Positions 16,443 through 25,211 of a stretch of 54,440 nucleotides of DNA are shown in pieces; the first letter of the stretch is position 1; each line of letters starts with the position of its first letter. The stretch comes from Bacteroidota bacterium. GTDB taxonomy: Bacteria; Bacteroidota; Ignavibacteria; Kryptoniales; JAKASW01. Both the position numbers and the translations under genes were made by a program. The stretch is from assembly GCA_021789975.1 (NCBI GenBank), contig JAJYIT010000028.1, forward strand, positions 1 to 54,440, read 5' to 3'. The notes beneath the pieces are model-generated. The model worked only from the letters and a program-made list of their open reading frames with translations. It was not told the DNA's origin and made no database searches.

Positions 16443-19409
16443 TTACTGCGCAAAATTCCACCTTAGCCCAACATCAGCAGATAATCCGTAAGATTCATCA
16501 CTATTCGGGAAACCAGTCCCCTGGATAACTGTTATGTCGGGCTCGCCATTGAGATTATTTATGTCGAGATAGGCTTGAAGCCCATACCATGGAAGGTTCT
16601 GCATTGCTGAAAAATCCAACCGCGAGTATGTCGCTCTGCGCTGACGGAGGGAAGGCCAGAAGTTGTTCTGGCTGAAGACATTTTCCTGGTATATCCACGA
16701 AACTCTCGCAGAGAAACCTTTGTAGTCATATCCCACCGAGAGGTTCACGATGTTGCTTGGCTGATCTATCAGACGGTCCGTGTAGAAGGTATCGACGTAC
16801 ACAATAGTTGTGTGAGGATATCCCCCCTTTTTCTCGGTCAGCTGGAACGGATACTTAGCGCCCGAGAAGATGTGGGTGTAATTAACATTCAATACCAGTC
16901 CACTCAAGCCGAACGGCAAATACCAGAAATGAGTTTGCCAATTCGCCTCAATACCCCAGAGATTGACACGGTACGGATCGTTGATCACCAGGTTGCCAAG
17001 CGCATAACCTTTCATGTAATCGGGAAAGCCGTATTGGGAAGGGTTTGTGATATAGACCGCATCGCCATACGGAAATATCAAATCATCAATTTGTTTCAGA
17101 AACGGATCGATCGTTAACAATCCCAGGCTGTTGTTGTAAAACGACATGGCAATATCATAGTTCTGCGACCTGCCGGGCTTCAAGGCTTGATTATTCCAGT
17201 TGACAGATCTGACAAAAATGTCAATCGCCGGTGTGATTCTGTTGAAATCAGGGTATGTGAGAGTGTTTGTATATGCAAGCCTGATGTCAAACCAATCGAA
17301 CGGCTTGTACCGCAAGCTCACATCCGGCAGCCAGTAGCCGTGATACTGCGTTGAGGTTGAATCTGTGTATGGAAAACTAAATGGGAAAGTATTGTTGTCA
17401 TAGGCGGTCGGGACGTACGCTGCCGTGTACCGGGTCCGAAGGCCTTGATAACGAACGCCGGGTATGAGGGTAATCCGCGGACCGAAGTTTATGGTTGCCA
17501 TCACGTATGCAGCCTCCTCGTCTTCATATCCCAAATAGTTGCTTGCTATGTTTCCATATTCATCAGGAACGTACGCTCCGGATACTGCAGCGAAACTCTG
17601 CTGATTCTGCAGCGCCACAGTTGTGTTTACAATCTTCGAAAGGACACTGAGGTTCGTAGGGTAACCAGATAGCAGATAGTCGCCTCCGAGAAATTTACCG
17701 AAGCTACTCGATTGATCGAAGAACAGGGGCATAAGGAAAAGGTCGTCGCCATTCGGGTTCAGATTGTAAGGAGGCTGAGCCAACCAGGGATCAGCCGCTA
17801 TGATTTGCGAGCGAGCCGCATTTCCGCCAGGGATATTATACGTACCGCTGCCGCTCGAGTAAGTGTAAGACCTGAACGTATGTCGATAGGCTCCGCCAAA
17901 CTTGAGCGTCGCGGTTAGGAAGTCCGAAAAATTAAAGCTTCGTTGAAAGTCGATTGAACCCGATAGGTTCCTTTGCCGCGTAAAGCTAGTATTGGTACTG
18001 ATGGTAGTGAGAAATGTTTCGTTCAAATCCGTTTTTGCAGATGCCTGTTGAGCAATTGCCTCAGGACTCTGCGATAGGGGAAGACTTCCAATACCGGATG
18101 CGAGTTGGCTGAAGTTGACGCTCCAGTAACCGGGGTTCACGTTCTCTGAATAAGCATGTGATACCCTCGCATCCATGGTAAACGACAGAACATGTTGTTT
18201 ATAGTCCAGGATATTCATTATGACATTTGCAATCGGCGCAAAGTAGGCTCCAGAATAGTTTGTAGAATTGCCGCTCAAACCGTAGCTCTGGTTGAAAGTC
18301 TTCGTTATCTGCCTGCCCTGACTCAGGAAATTCATCAGATCCACTTTTCCGGAAGACCACCTGTAATCAAGTACCAGCGTTCCATCATAAAGATTCTTCT
18401 CGGTCGGCTTATAAGTTAGATTCAGACTGTTCATAATCACTGTCGGATGGGGATTATAGTAGTCGTAACTATTAAGCAACCCGTAACTCCCGCCAAATAT
18501 ATCAGCCGTAAGATTCTGTCTTTGAGTGAGAGCCTGTGCGAATACTCCGAACCGATTGTCAAAAAATCTCTTCTCTACCGATCCGGAGAATTCATAGTCG
18601 CCCAGGGTGTTCTGGAGGTTGTTGTACCCTCCCTGGGTTTCGAGTTGTATTATAGGAGCGCCGCTGGGAGTCGAACGGGCCTCTCTGATCTTAAAATTTA
18701 CAGTCCCTCCGAGTACTGCCGCGTCCATGTCCGGCGTGACCGTTTTAAAAAGCTCTATGCCGCTCAACATATAAGACGATATCATGCTCATATCGACCGA
18801 CCGATTTGAGCTTGAGTTCGAAGGCATCTCCACTCCATCGATCTCAATCTGGTTATACTTCGGCTCAAGCCCGCGGATGGCGACCTGCGATCCCTCGCCG
18901 TAGGACCTTACAAGAAAGACGCCCGGAAGTCTGCCGACCGACTCAGCAGCGTTTGCATCGGGCAACTCGTGTATGCGTGCGGCTGATACCACATTGACCA
19001 CGTTGTCTGAAGAGAGTTCCTGGTTGATAGCGGCGTTCTGACCGCTGGCTTGTGCGGTAACAGTCACTCCTTTACTCCGCACTCCGACTGCGATCAGTTT
19101 AACGTCAAGGGTGACGCTCTCTCCCTCGCCGACTCCGACCGGTACTTGCTTGAGATCGTAGCCGACGTAACTTACCTTCAATGTATCCTGCCCGGCAGGG
19201 GCATTCGGAATGGAGAAACGCCCATGAAGATCCGTCGAAGCCCCCACGCTTGTTCCCTTCACGAGGACGTTAGCGCCCGGAAGGGTTTGTCCTGTCTCAG
19301 AGTCTGTCACTTTTCCTGAAATGGTCCCCACCGCCTGACACCGTGCTGTCTGCACGCTGAAGAGGACACTCGTGAGAGCGAGCAACCAAAGATGTTTCAT
19401 TGGCCACAT
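16443..19409 (-). CDS. TonB-dependent outer-membrane receptor with carboxypeptidase-like N-terminal domain
   Basis: About 988 residues. After a signal peptide (LWLLALTSVLFSVQTARCQ) comes a CarboxypepD_reg-like domain (GTISGKVTDSETGQTLPGAN...STDLHGRFSIPNAPAG). The plug domain contains LPDANAAESVGRLPGVFLVR and VAIRGLEPKYNQIEIDGVEM, a pattern seen in the TIGR01782 (Xanthomonas/Caulobacter-type) receptors rather than SusC. A 22-strand barrel follows, ending GLSADVGLRWNFAQ. It takes up a large ligand, probably an oligosaccharide, across the outer membrane using TonB energy. ATG 19409 and ATG 19400 both lie just after a purine stretch; upstream codons to 19586 are not protein-like. No SusD lipoprotein lies next to it. 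It heads the transcript that continues into the beta-helix, GH79, DUF6259 and GH92 genes. Confidence 0.93.
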   Translation of the reverse strand: MWPMKHLWLLALTSVLFSVQTARCQAVGTISGKVTDSETGQTLPGANVLVKGTSVGASTDLHGRFSIPNAPAGQDTLKVSYVGYDLKQVPVGVGEGESVTLDVKLIAVGVRSKGVTVTAQASGQNAAINQELSSDNVVNVVSAARIHELPDANAAESVGRLPGVFLVRSYGEGSQVAIRGLEPKYNQIEIDGVEMPSNSSSNRSVDMSMISSYMLSGIELFKTVTPDMDAAVLGGTVNFKIREARSTPSGAPIIQLETQGGYNNLQNTLGDYEFSGSVEKRFFDNRFGVFAQALTQRQNLTADIFGGSYGLLNSYDYYNPHPTVIMNSLNLTYKPTEKNLYDGTLVLDYRWSSGKVDLMNFLSQGRQITKTFNQSYGLSGNSTNYSGAYFAPIANVIMNILDYKQHVLSFTMDARVSHAYSENVNPGYWSVNFSQLASGIGSLPLSQSPEAIAQQASAKTDLNETFLTTISTNTSFTRQRNLSGSIDFQRSFNFSDFLTATLKFGGAYRHTFRSYTYSSGSGTYNIPGGNAARSQIIAADPWLAQPPYNLNPNGDDLFLMPLFFDQSSSFGKFLGGDYLLSGYPTNLSVLSKIVNTTVALQNQQSFAAVSGAYVPDEYGNIASNYLGYEDEEAAYVMATINFGPRITLIPGVRYQGLRTRYTAAYVPTAYDNNTFPFSFPYTDSTSTQYHGYWLPDVSLRYKPFDWFDIRLAYTNTLTYPDFNRITPAIDIFVRSVNWNNQALKPGRSQNYDIAMSFYNNSLGLLTIDPFLKQIDDLIFPYGDAVYITNPSQYGFPDYMKGYALGNLVINDPYRVNLWGIEANWQTHFWYLPFGLSGLVLNVNYTHIFSGAKYPFQLTEKKGGYPHTTIVYVDTFYTDRLIDQPSNIVNLSVGYDYKGFSARVSWIYQENVFSQNNFWPSLRQRRATYSRLDFSAMQNLPWYGLQAYLDINNLNGEPDITVIQGTGFPNSDESYGLSADVGLRWNFAQ

Positions 19410-19864
19410 CTCTTTCTTTTTTTTGATTATTGTTGTTATACGAATGCATCTATTTGACAGAATTCGGTCGGAATATGAAACAGGAAATTTGAAATGGGCA
19501 ACTGCCACGCCCTGACTCAATAGCCAGATCTGTTCGTCGTTGAAGCTGACTTTGTGAACAGCAGAGAACAAAGGGTGAGGCCTCACCCCTTGTCGAGTTC
19601 AGACAGGTAACCATAATAGGAGGTAAATGGCGTCGGTGTTCGACATCGGCTTTGCACCTATCAAAGAACATCGATGTCGGGATGAGGTCCGTCACCCAAC
19701 ATCGACTTGCGACAAGCACGAACAGTACTGCTGCAACCGTATGTGATAGCAATTGCAGAGGTTAGTTCGTTTCATCTTTTTGTCCAACGTTAGTCAGTTT
19801 CTATAACACTCCTTTTATCTTCTAGCCGCGACCTATAGATCACAACCGGTTTCCTCACTCGCGG

Positions 19865-19891
19865 CACAGCTTCGCCTTCTGAGTCACATTG
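19865..19891. repeat. 27-base motif, copy A of a repeated regulatory element
   Basis: The 27 bases starting CACAGCTTCGCC and ending AGTCACATTG match the stretch at 32531-32557 at 25 positions. The match is flanked by weaker similarity (ACCGG...TT...CAC before it). Both copies lie in long untranslated regions upstream of operons on the minus strand, downstream of a TGTAT..ATACA palindrome. The function is unknown. Confidence 0.6.
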
Positions 19892-19990
19892 CACAGGGCG
19901 GCTCCTCCTACTTACCGGACCTTCATCGTGATGCCAGCAATCTCATGCACCATGAAACGTCCTTTTCCGCAACGGTTAGAGCCAATACAA

Positions 19991-20001
19991 TGTATTATAC
20001 A
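19991..20001. promoter_or_regulatory. TGTATTATACA palindrome, candidate GntR-type operator or promoter
   Basis: An 11-base palindrome with one central base, flanked by CAATACA on one side and CAATGTAA on the other. The same flanks in the same order surround the palindrome ATTGTATACAAT at 32731-32742. The form fits the TTGTATACAA-like operators bound by FCD-type GntR regulators. The minus-strand TATAAT inside it could also be a -10 element. Confidence 0.45.
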
Positions 20002-20130
20002 ATTCCGCACTCAATGTAACACCCTTCCAACGAATGTGTCAAGCCCGCTTCTGCCATTCGGTGAGCGCTATACACTAGTAGCAATTCTTTCATATCCCAT
20101 CATGCCGTCCAGAATTCAGCCGGTTGACTT

Positions 20131-21141
20131 TCAAGAGTTCCGACGAAGCTTCATGCATGATTCACCCATTATCAATTCAGGTTTCAAAAAGATTTTCGCA
20201 GTTTCATCCCGATTCGGATTCTCAATCCGGTCGATAAGCAGTCGCGTCGCTCGATGTCCGAGCTCGACTATCGGCTGCCGGACATGAGTAATCTTAGGAT
20301 TGAAAATGTCGTTACCCGGGATTTCATCGTAGCAGACCAATGATATGTCGTCGGGGATTTTCAATCCATGGGAGTTTATAGCTTTGATAGCACCAATGGC
20401 TGTAAGACTGTTAAACGCAAAAAAAGCCGTTGGAAAAGACCCACCGGTCAGCAGCTCGTCAACAGCATCGTAGGCTCTCTTCTCTTTGAATTCACAATTC
20501 TTCACAAATTGTGGCACTATCCGAATCTCACTCCCTTTCATCGCGTCACAAAATCCCCGATATCTCTCAGCGCTCGGGAACATGAAGTCTGGCCCCGTAA
20601 GTACGCCTATTCTTTCATGTCCCATTCCAATCAAATATTCTGTAATTCTGCGCGCTCCATCATAATGATCGGTCGAGACGACATCTGTGCCGACATCGTG
20701 GTACATCCGGTCGACAAGCACGGTGACAGTTTTGTTCTTGACAAGATATTTTACAGCTTCAACGCTGCGCGGCACAATCAAGACTCCATCCACCCGATGA
20801 GCTTGCAGAAGCCTCACGAACTTCATCTCCTTCGTCGGATCTTCATCCGCATTGCAAAGGAAAGTCGTGTACCCTGACTGACCGGCATATTCTTCAAGAG
20901 CGCGGAACCAACTGTTGAAGAATGTATTCTTTATATCTGGCATGACGATACCGATTGTGTTGGTTTTCTTGGTGACAAGCGAACGAGCCACATGGCTCGG
21001 CTGGTAGCCAAGATCTTCCATCGCCCTTCGAACGTCCACGATTGTCTTATCACTCACTACCCCCGGGCTATTCATTACCCTGGACACTGTTCTCACTGAG
21101 ACCTGAGCCACTTTTGCTACGTCATGAATCGTCGCACTCAA
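20131..21141 (-). CDS. LacI-family transcriptional regulator
   Basis: 336 residues from a TTG at 21141, preceded by AAAGGA at the right distance. The frame stays open to a TTG at 21246, but the extra 35 codons precede the usual LacI start. The N-terminal helix-turn-helix reads ATIHDVAKVAQVSVRTVSRV, with hinge helix YQPSHVARSLVTKK. A periplasmic-binding-protein-like effector domain follows (NTIGIVMPDIKNTFFN, VDGVLIVPRS, IGVLTGPDFMFPSAERYRGF, LVCYDEIPGNDIFNPKITHV). These regulators bind palindromic operators as dimers and release them on binding a sugar or sugar phosphate. A 27-base near-perfect inverted repeat lies 85 bases upstream and probably mediates autoregulation. It most likely controls the TonB/glycosidase operon immediately downstream. 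Confidence 0.93.
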   Translation of the reverse strand: MSATIHDVAKVAQVSVRTVSRVMNSPGVVSDKTIVDVRRAMEDLGYQPSHVARSLVTKKTNTIGIVMPDIKNTFFNSWFRALEEYAGQSGYTTFLCNADEDPTKEMKFVRLLQAHRVDGVLIVPRSVEAVKYLVKNKTVTVLVDRMYHDVGTDVVSTDHYDGARRITEYLIGMGHERIGVLTGPDFMFPSAERYRGFCDAMKGSEIRIVPQFVKNCEFKEKRAYDAVDELLTGGSFPTAFFAFNSLTAIGAIKAINSHGLKIPDDISLVCYDEIPGNDIFNPKITHVRQPIVELGHRATRLLIDRIENPNRDETAKIFLKPELIMGESCMKLRRNS

Positions 21142-21225
21142 GGGTTTCCTTTGTCTATCATCCTTTTGGGGATCTTGTGCGGTCGGGATCTTCGCGCTTG
21201 AAACAATGCTCTTACTTATAGTTAA

Positions 21226-21252
21226 TACCAATTGATCATGGGTCAATTGATA
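21226..21252. promoter_or_regulatory. Near-perfect 27-base inverted repeat, candidate LacI operator
   Basis: Half-sites TACCAATTGA (21226-21235) and TCAATTGATA (21243-21252) are inverted copies agreeing at 9 of 10 positions, separated by 7 bases. The site sits between the stop of the broken glycosidase (21253) and the preferred lacI start (21141). A site this long and symmetrical next to a LacI gene suggests autoregulation. No second full copy was seen in the window. Confidence 0.5.
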
Positions 21253-22554
21253 CTATTTTATCATCAAAATCTTTTGGACGCCCGCAAACGAACCTGCCTT
21301 CATCACAACCAGATACACACCGCTGGCGTACTTTGAGCCGCTGAATTGAACCTGGTAACGACCGGGAGGTTGAACCCCGTTCACCAGAGTTGCCACTTCG
21401 TTCCCCAAGATGTCGAAGACTTTGATCGTGATATGGGATGTCTTGGGTAAATCATATCGAACCACTGTCGCCGGTATCATATCGTCCACGCATTTGATAC
21501 CCACGCAGTTCACGGGTGAGCGTGGTGGCCGTGACATACGGAAGTTTCGGAATCAGATTGGAGTTGACGATGTTAAAACTTGGATTGCCGCCGGTCCAAT
21601 CATACCAGATAGAGAGAGGAATACCGTCATACAGGTTGAACAGTTGTATTCTCGCGAGGTAGTCCGCCTGTGTTTGAATTGATAACGAGCTGTTGCTATA
21701 TCCCCATTCGCTGCAGACAATCGGGATGCTCTTTCCCGCGGGCTCATATAGTGTGATCAGACTATCGAGCCAGTGGTAGCCACGATCATTTGGTGTCGAT
21801 GTTGGCGTGTAGTACGGAGCTGTCTCCGGGTAAAGGTCACCCCTGTAGGGATGAACGCTGACGCCGTCGAGATAATTGATCACACCGGAAGTCATGACCG
21901 AATCCAACAGATCTGACGGGAATCTGTCCGCTGCCGGTCCGATTATTGTTGCCTTGGGTCTGCCTGGCGTATTGCCTTACAAGCTGCAAGCGCCATAGTT
22001 GCATACTGTGCAGCACTCGGTGAAGGCTTCCAGAACGAACCATTGTTGGGTTCATTCCAGATCTCCCAGATGATATGATTCCCTTCGAAGTGCTTCACAG
22101 TTGCTGCGGCCCATCTGCAATATGCATCTATGTCCGTCGAGTCGGCGGGGCCCGTGTCGACACTTGCTCCCGGGCTCAAGTACAATGGATTGTTGTAATC
22201 TAATATCAGGATTGCACGCAGTCCGCGCTGATTGAGATTGGATATGAGTTGATCATAAGCCAACCAATCATAAGTTCCTCTGGCAGTCTCAATGGACGAC
22301 CAGATGCAATCCATCAGGATAAACTTGAAGCCGGCTGCCGCTATCATATCGAGATCTTGAGTATGGCCGGTCGTAAAGTGGATGTTGATTCCGACACCGC
22401 CGGGAATCACGGGCTGCGGAATTTCGGAAGAACCTGTTTGCGCAATGGATAAATTGCTGATGAGTGCAATGAGAGCAATTATCAAAATCGATCTCAGAAA
22501 AGCTCCCGCAATTGAATCCGTCAGGAAGATGACAGGTGAAGTTTTAATTGACAT
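21253..22554 (-). pseudogene. Broken clan GH-A glycosidase (cellulase/GH39-like) with T9SS tail
   Basis: Three consecutive reading-frame pieces belong to one ancestral gene. Piece 1 (21943-22554) has a signal peptide, then GVGINIHFTTGHTQDLDMIA and the acid/base motif IIWEIWNEPNNGSFWKP. Around 21945-21950 the frame shifts by one base (after RQADP; the next frame continues ATIIGPAADRFPSDLLDSVM). Piece 2 (21452 to about 21945) carries VSVHPYRGD and the nucleophile motif PIVCSEWGYS. Piece 3 (21253 to about 21480) is a T9SS tail lacking its NPFNP start (TVVRYDLPKTSHITIKVFDI, ILGNEVATLV, ending QKILMIK). The join between pieces 2 and 3 changes frame again and has lost the linker, so a deletion occurred there. 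Both catalytic Glu residues survive, but no intact protein can be made. A sequencing error could explain the first shift, not the second. Confidence 0.85.
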
Positions 22555-22698
22555 ATGTGAAGGGGGATGTCTTATGGAGGCAAGAGATTACTGTATGGGT
22601 CCGGCAGGGATGTCACTATTTGCCCTGCAAAGTAACATCTTCAGATCGCGTCATGGGTCAGACCGGACATCCAGGGAACTGGGCCCCGGGGTGGTCTG

Positions 22699-23769
22699 TT
22701 AAGAAAACGCCGCCGTAAAAAAGTCCATCCCCACCCCCATGCTCCCATCCATGTATTTCATCGCGTCCTCGGCTGAATAGCCTTCGTGAACTACCATAGA
22801 AAGTGCCATTGCCACGGCGCGTGGATCCCCGTCCTTCACAAAAGTCACGTTACGCCCGACCATAGCGCCGCGGACGTTCGGCGCCGCCTTCATTGCTTTT
22901 GCAAACGCGCTTATGGTATCTTTCGGGGAATCTTTCGCTGGACCGCCGAGCAGAAGTATCGGTAGAGTTGTCGCACGCGCTACCCTTTCAAAGTCCTCGT
23001 TGTATGAAATCTTGAGCCATGTCTTAAGAGACGTTTCTCCAAGCGCTGCCGCCGCTCCTACGTCTTTGACCAGGGTCTCGATGTCTGTCTTAAAGGAATG
23101 GTTCTTTTCCATGCTCTCTACCGTCACGGGCTCAATGAACGCATACAACCCGAGGCGGCTTAATTCCGTTACTGCATCCGCACATTCGCGGATGGTTAAG
23201 AGCGAACCATGATCCGATTGATCCAGGCGGTACATCATTTTCCCACCGTCGAGATTCATCTTTTTCAAGCTCTCCGCGGTGAAAGACGTGAAATTGTCTT
23301 CCAACTCGTAAACCGACCCCGCATGTCCGCCTCTGTTCATGCAACCTGTGATTACCTTACCGTCCGTGAAGCTTCTTCCGGTCTTCTGCTTATACAGATA
23401 GTCAACGATGAGAATATCCTCCACCATATCTGTGGTACCCATCACCCCATCGAATCGATCGTCTGTTAATACCCGAAGCACGCGTCCAAGATATTCGTAA
23501 CGATCCCCCATACCGATCGGATCGTTTCGCAGCAGCGTCACACGTCTCCCCGGATGGTCTGCGGCCAGAATTACGAGTTTACCGTCATTGGTAAGTCTGG
23601 TCCGGCGTTTTCTGCTTTGTGCGTGATCGATCACTGCCTCCGGTCGGTCTACACGGACATCGGTGATCTGGTAAAAGAGTTTCTTTGGAAAGAAATCTTC
23701 AAGATTGAATTTGTAGGATAACATATCCTTCCTGGAACTTTTCGTTTTGGTATCTGAGTACGTACTCAT
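22699..23769 (-). CDS. DhnA/LsrF-like class I aldolase (Cgl0159-type beta/alpha barrel)
   Basis: A 356-residue TIM-barrel protein. Motifs of class I (Schiff base) aldolases of the DhnA/FbaB/LsrF group are visible: LVILAADHPGRR (the early Asp), TWLKISYNEDFERV (candidate Schiff-base Lys), LPILLLGGPAKDSPKDTI (phosphate loop) and GAMVGRNVTFVKDGDPRAVA followed by MVVHEGYSAEDAM, as at the end of LsrF/DhnA proteins. Such enzymes cleave ketose phosphates to dihydroxyacetone phosphate and an aldehyde, or do related thiolytic cleavage. It lies 46 bases after the PFK-family kinase gene, so kinase and aldolase are probably successive steps. Substrate unknown: fructose-1,6-bisphosphate is the default, an unusual deoxy or substituted ketose phosphate is possible. 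An ATG at 23724 is an alternative start. Confidence 0.8.
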   Translation of the reverse strand: MSTYSDTKTKSSRKDMLSYKFNLEDFFPKKLFYQITDVRVDRPEAVIDHAQSRKRRTRLTNDGKLVILAADHPGRRVTLLRNDPIGMGDRYEYLGRVLRVLTDDRFDGVMGTTDMVEDILIVDYLYKQKTGRSFTDGKVITGCMNRGGHAGSVYELEDNFTSFTAESLKKMNLDGGKMMYRLDQSDHGSLLTIRECADAVTELSRLGLYAFIEPVTVESMEKNHSFKTDIETLVKDVGAAAALGETSLKTWLKISYNEDFERVARATTLPILLLGGPAKDSPKDTISAFAKAMKAAPNVRGAMVGRNVTFVKDGDPRAVAMALSMVVHEGYSAEDAMKYMDGSMGVGMDFFTAAFS

Positions 23770-23815
23770 TCGGTCCTAGCATCGAATCACCTACGGTCAA
23801 TATTCCATTTGTCGG

Positions 23816-25057
23816 TCAAAGTGCACCTGGAGCAATTCGGGTTGTTCTGCGAACGGATTCGCGCAATCTTCGTTTTGCGAGCGAAGGGAACAATCTGACA
23901 GGCCCACCGATTATCGGCAAACAGTAGTCGATGAAAGCTTCACTTGCAAAGTTGCCGCTGGCGTTCATAAATTCCGCCGGCAAGACTTTCTCGGTAACCG
24001 CGACGGCCTTTAGCGGAACAGTACCGACCGTGCAGCGATAATTCTTTGCGCGTTCCCGCAAGAGCGTCATCATCACGCCGCTCTCACCCGACAGTGCCGA
24101 ACGGATGCCTGACTTCCCCACAAGATATGCTTCTTTTTGATCGACTGCTGACGCATACTCTATCCCTGTCCTTGTCGCAAGACCCGGCTTTTCACTCCTT
24201 GCTCTTATCTTCAGCTTCTCGGAAATCTGCTCAGCAAGATATGCGGCAGCGCCGCCTGGCAATCCCCTGCCGAAACCGTCTTTCGATGCTTTGCCCCTGG
24301 TTCCGCCGAGATAATTGCCGGTCTCGTCCTTCAGCCCTTCGCTTACGACAACGACGACACGACCCAGCCTGTCGAACACATCCGAAACGTCCGACAAAAC
24401 ACGGTTTACGCTCATCGGTCTCTCAGGTACATAAATCAGATTCGGTGAGCTATCTTTGTCCAGTTGAGCTATCGAAGCAGCGGCAGCCAGCCAACCGGTA
24501 TTCCTTCCGAGGGTCTCAATAACGGAAACCGGGGGCGGCAACGTCTCCACATCAAGACCAATCTCTCTGGTAACCGACGCGACGTATCTCGCTGCGCTCC
24601 CGTACCCCGGGCTATGGTCGGTATAGGCCAGGTCATTGTCGATCGTCTTAGGGATGCCGATAGCAGCCAGCTCGTATCCGACCCGGCGTGCCGCCTGTTC
24701 CACTTTTTGCACGGTGTGCATCGAGCCATTACCACCTATGTAAAAGAAGTACCTGACCTTGTACTTCCTGAGCACGTCGACTATGCGGCCATAGTCCTCT
24801 TCAGACATCTTCCTGCGGCACGAACCCAAGGCTGCCCCTGGCCTTTGACAAATCTTTCTGAGCGTTGCAGGAGTTTCCTTTCCAAGATCGACAAGATCCT
24901 CTTCAATGATGCCGCTCACGCCGCGGAGTGCGCCGATCACCTTCCCGATTTTTCCCCTCCCGGCGCTCCTGACTTCTTCAACTATTCCAACCAGACTGCA
25001 GTTAATCACGGCAGTGGGACCGCCGCCCTGGGCGACAAGCAAGTTAGAAGACAACAT
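23816..25057 (-). CDS. PFK-family phosphofructokinase (ATP- or PPi-dependent)
   Basis: 413 residues from an ATG with AAGGAG upstream; a TTG seven codons earlier is also open. PFK-A family landmarks: LLVAQGGGPTAVINCSL (glycine-rich start), FYIGGNGSMHTVQ (donor site), IPKTIDNDL (catalytic Asp and the donor-specificity loop), HSPGYGSAARY and IETLGRNTGWLAA (sugar phosphate binding). PKTIDND carries the Lys typical of pyrophosphate-dependent enzymes, whereas GGNGS has Gly where PPi enzymes usually have Asp, so the phosphoryl donor is uncertain. The reaction is C1 phosphorylation of fructose-6-phosphate or a C6-substituted fructose analogue. It lies between the isomerase and the class I aldolase in one transcript, which makes it the middle step of a dedicated route. 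Confidence 0.88.
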   Translation of the reverse strand: MLSSNLLVAQGGGPTAVINCSLVGIVEEVRSAGRGKIGKVIGALRGVSGIIEEDLVDLGKETPATLRKICQRPGAALGSCRRKMSEEDYGRIVDVLRKYKVRYFFYIGGNGSMHTVQKVEQAARRVGYELAAIGIPKTIDNDLAYTDHSPGYGSAARYVASVTREIGLDVETLPPPVSVIETLGRNTGWLAAAASIAQLDKDSSPNLIYVPERPMSVNRVLSDVSDVFDRLGRVVVVVSEGLKDETGNYLGGTRGKASKDGFGRGLPGGAAAYLAEQISEKLKIRARSEKPGLATRTGIEYASAVDQKEAYLVGKSGIRSALSGESGVMMTLLRERAKNYRCTVGTVPLKAVAVTEKVLPAEFMNASGNFASEAFIDYCLPIIGGPVRLFPSLAKRRLRESVRRTTRIAPGAL

Positions 25058-25211
25058 CACGCCCCTCTCCTTTGACAAGTCTCTCTGACCAACGGCACAA
25101 GACTCTAAAACCTAAGTCCGAAACTGTGAACAAATCCATATGACCCAAGTCCAAAATGATAAATCGCTTCCATGAAATTTTGTATTTCAAATTTCGAGCA
25201 TTGTCTGGAAT

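Larger units (their letters stand above)
19410..20130 (-). promoter_or_regulatory. Regulatory region upstream of the TonB-receptor operon
   Basis: 720 bases without a convincing gene, between the LacI gene end and the receptor start. Seen within it: a perfect 16-base GC palindrome, GGGTGAGGCCTCACCC at 19573-19588; an 8-base inverted repeat CGACATCG (19641-19648) / CGATGTCG (19672-19679); the palindrome GCAATTGC (19749-19756); a 27-base motif at 19865-19891 shared with the GntR-operon upstream region; and TGTATTATACA at 19991-20001, which also contains a TATAAT on the minus strand. If transcription starts near 19990, the leader would be nearly 580 bases long, which leaves room for RNA-level control. 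Confidence 0.5.

Noticed and set aside
19450-19752. 100-codon minus-strand ORF upstream of the TonB receptor with a hydrophobic start
   Set aside because: Covers palindromes and the receptor leader, Cys-rich and irregular, no ribosome site and no recognisable family.
21940-21955. Programmed ribosomal frameshift in the GH-A gene
   Set aside because: The sequence CCAAGGCAACAA is not a slippery heptamer, and a second lesion further on breaks the gene anyway, so decay is the better explanation.
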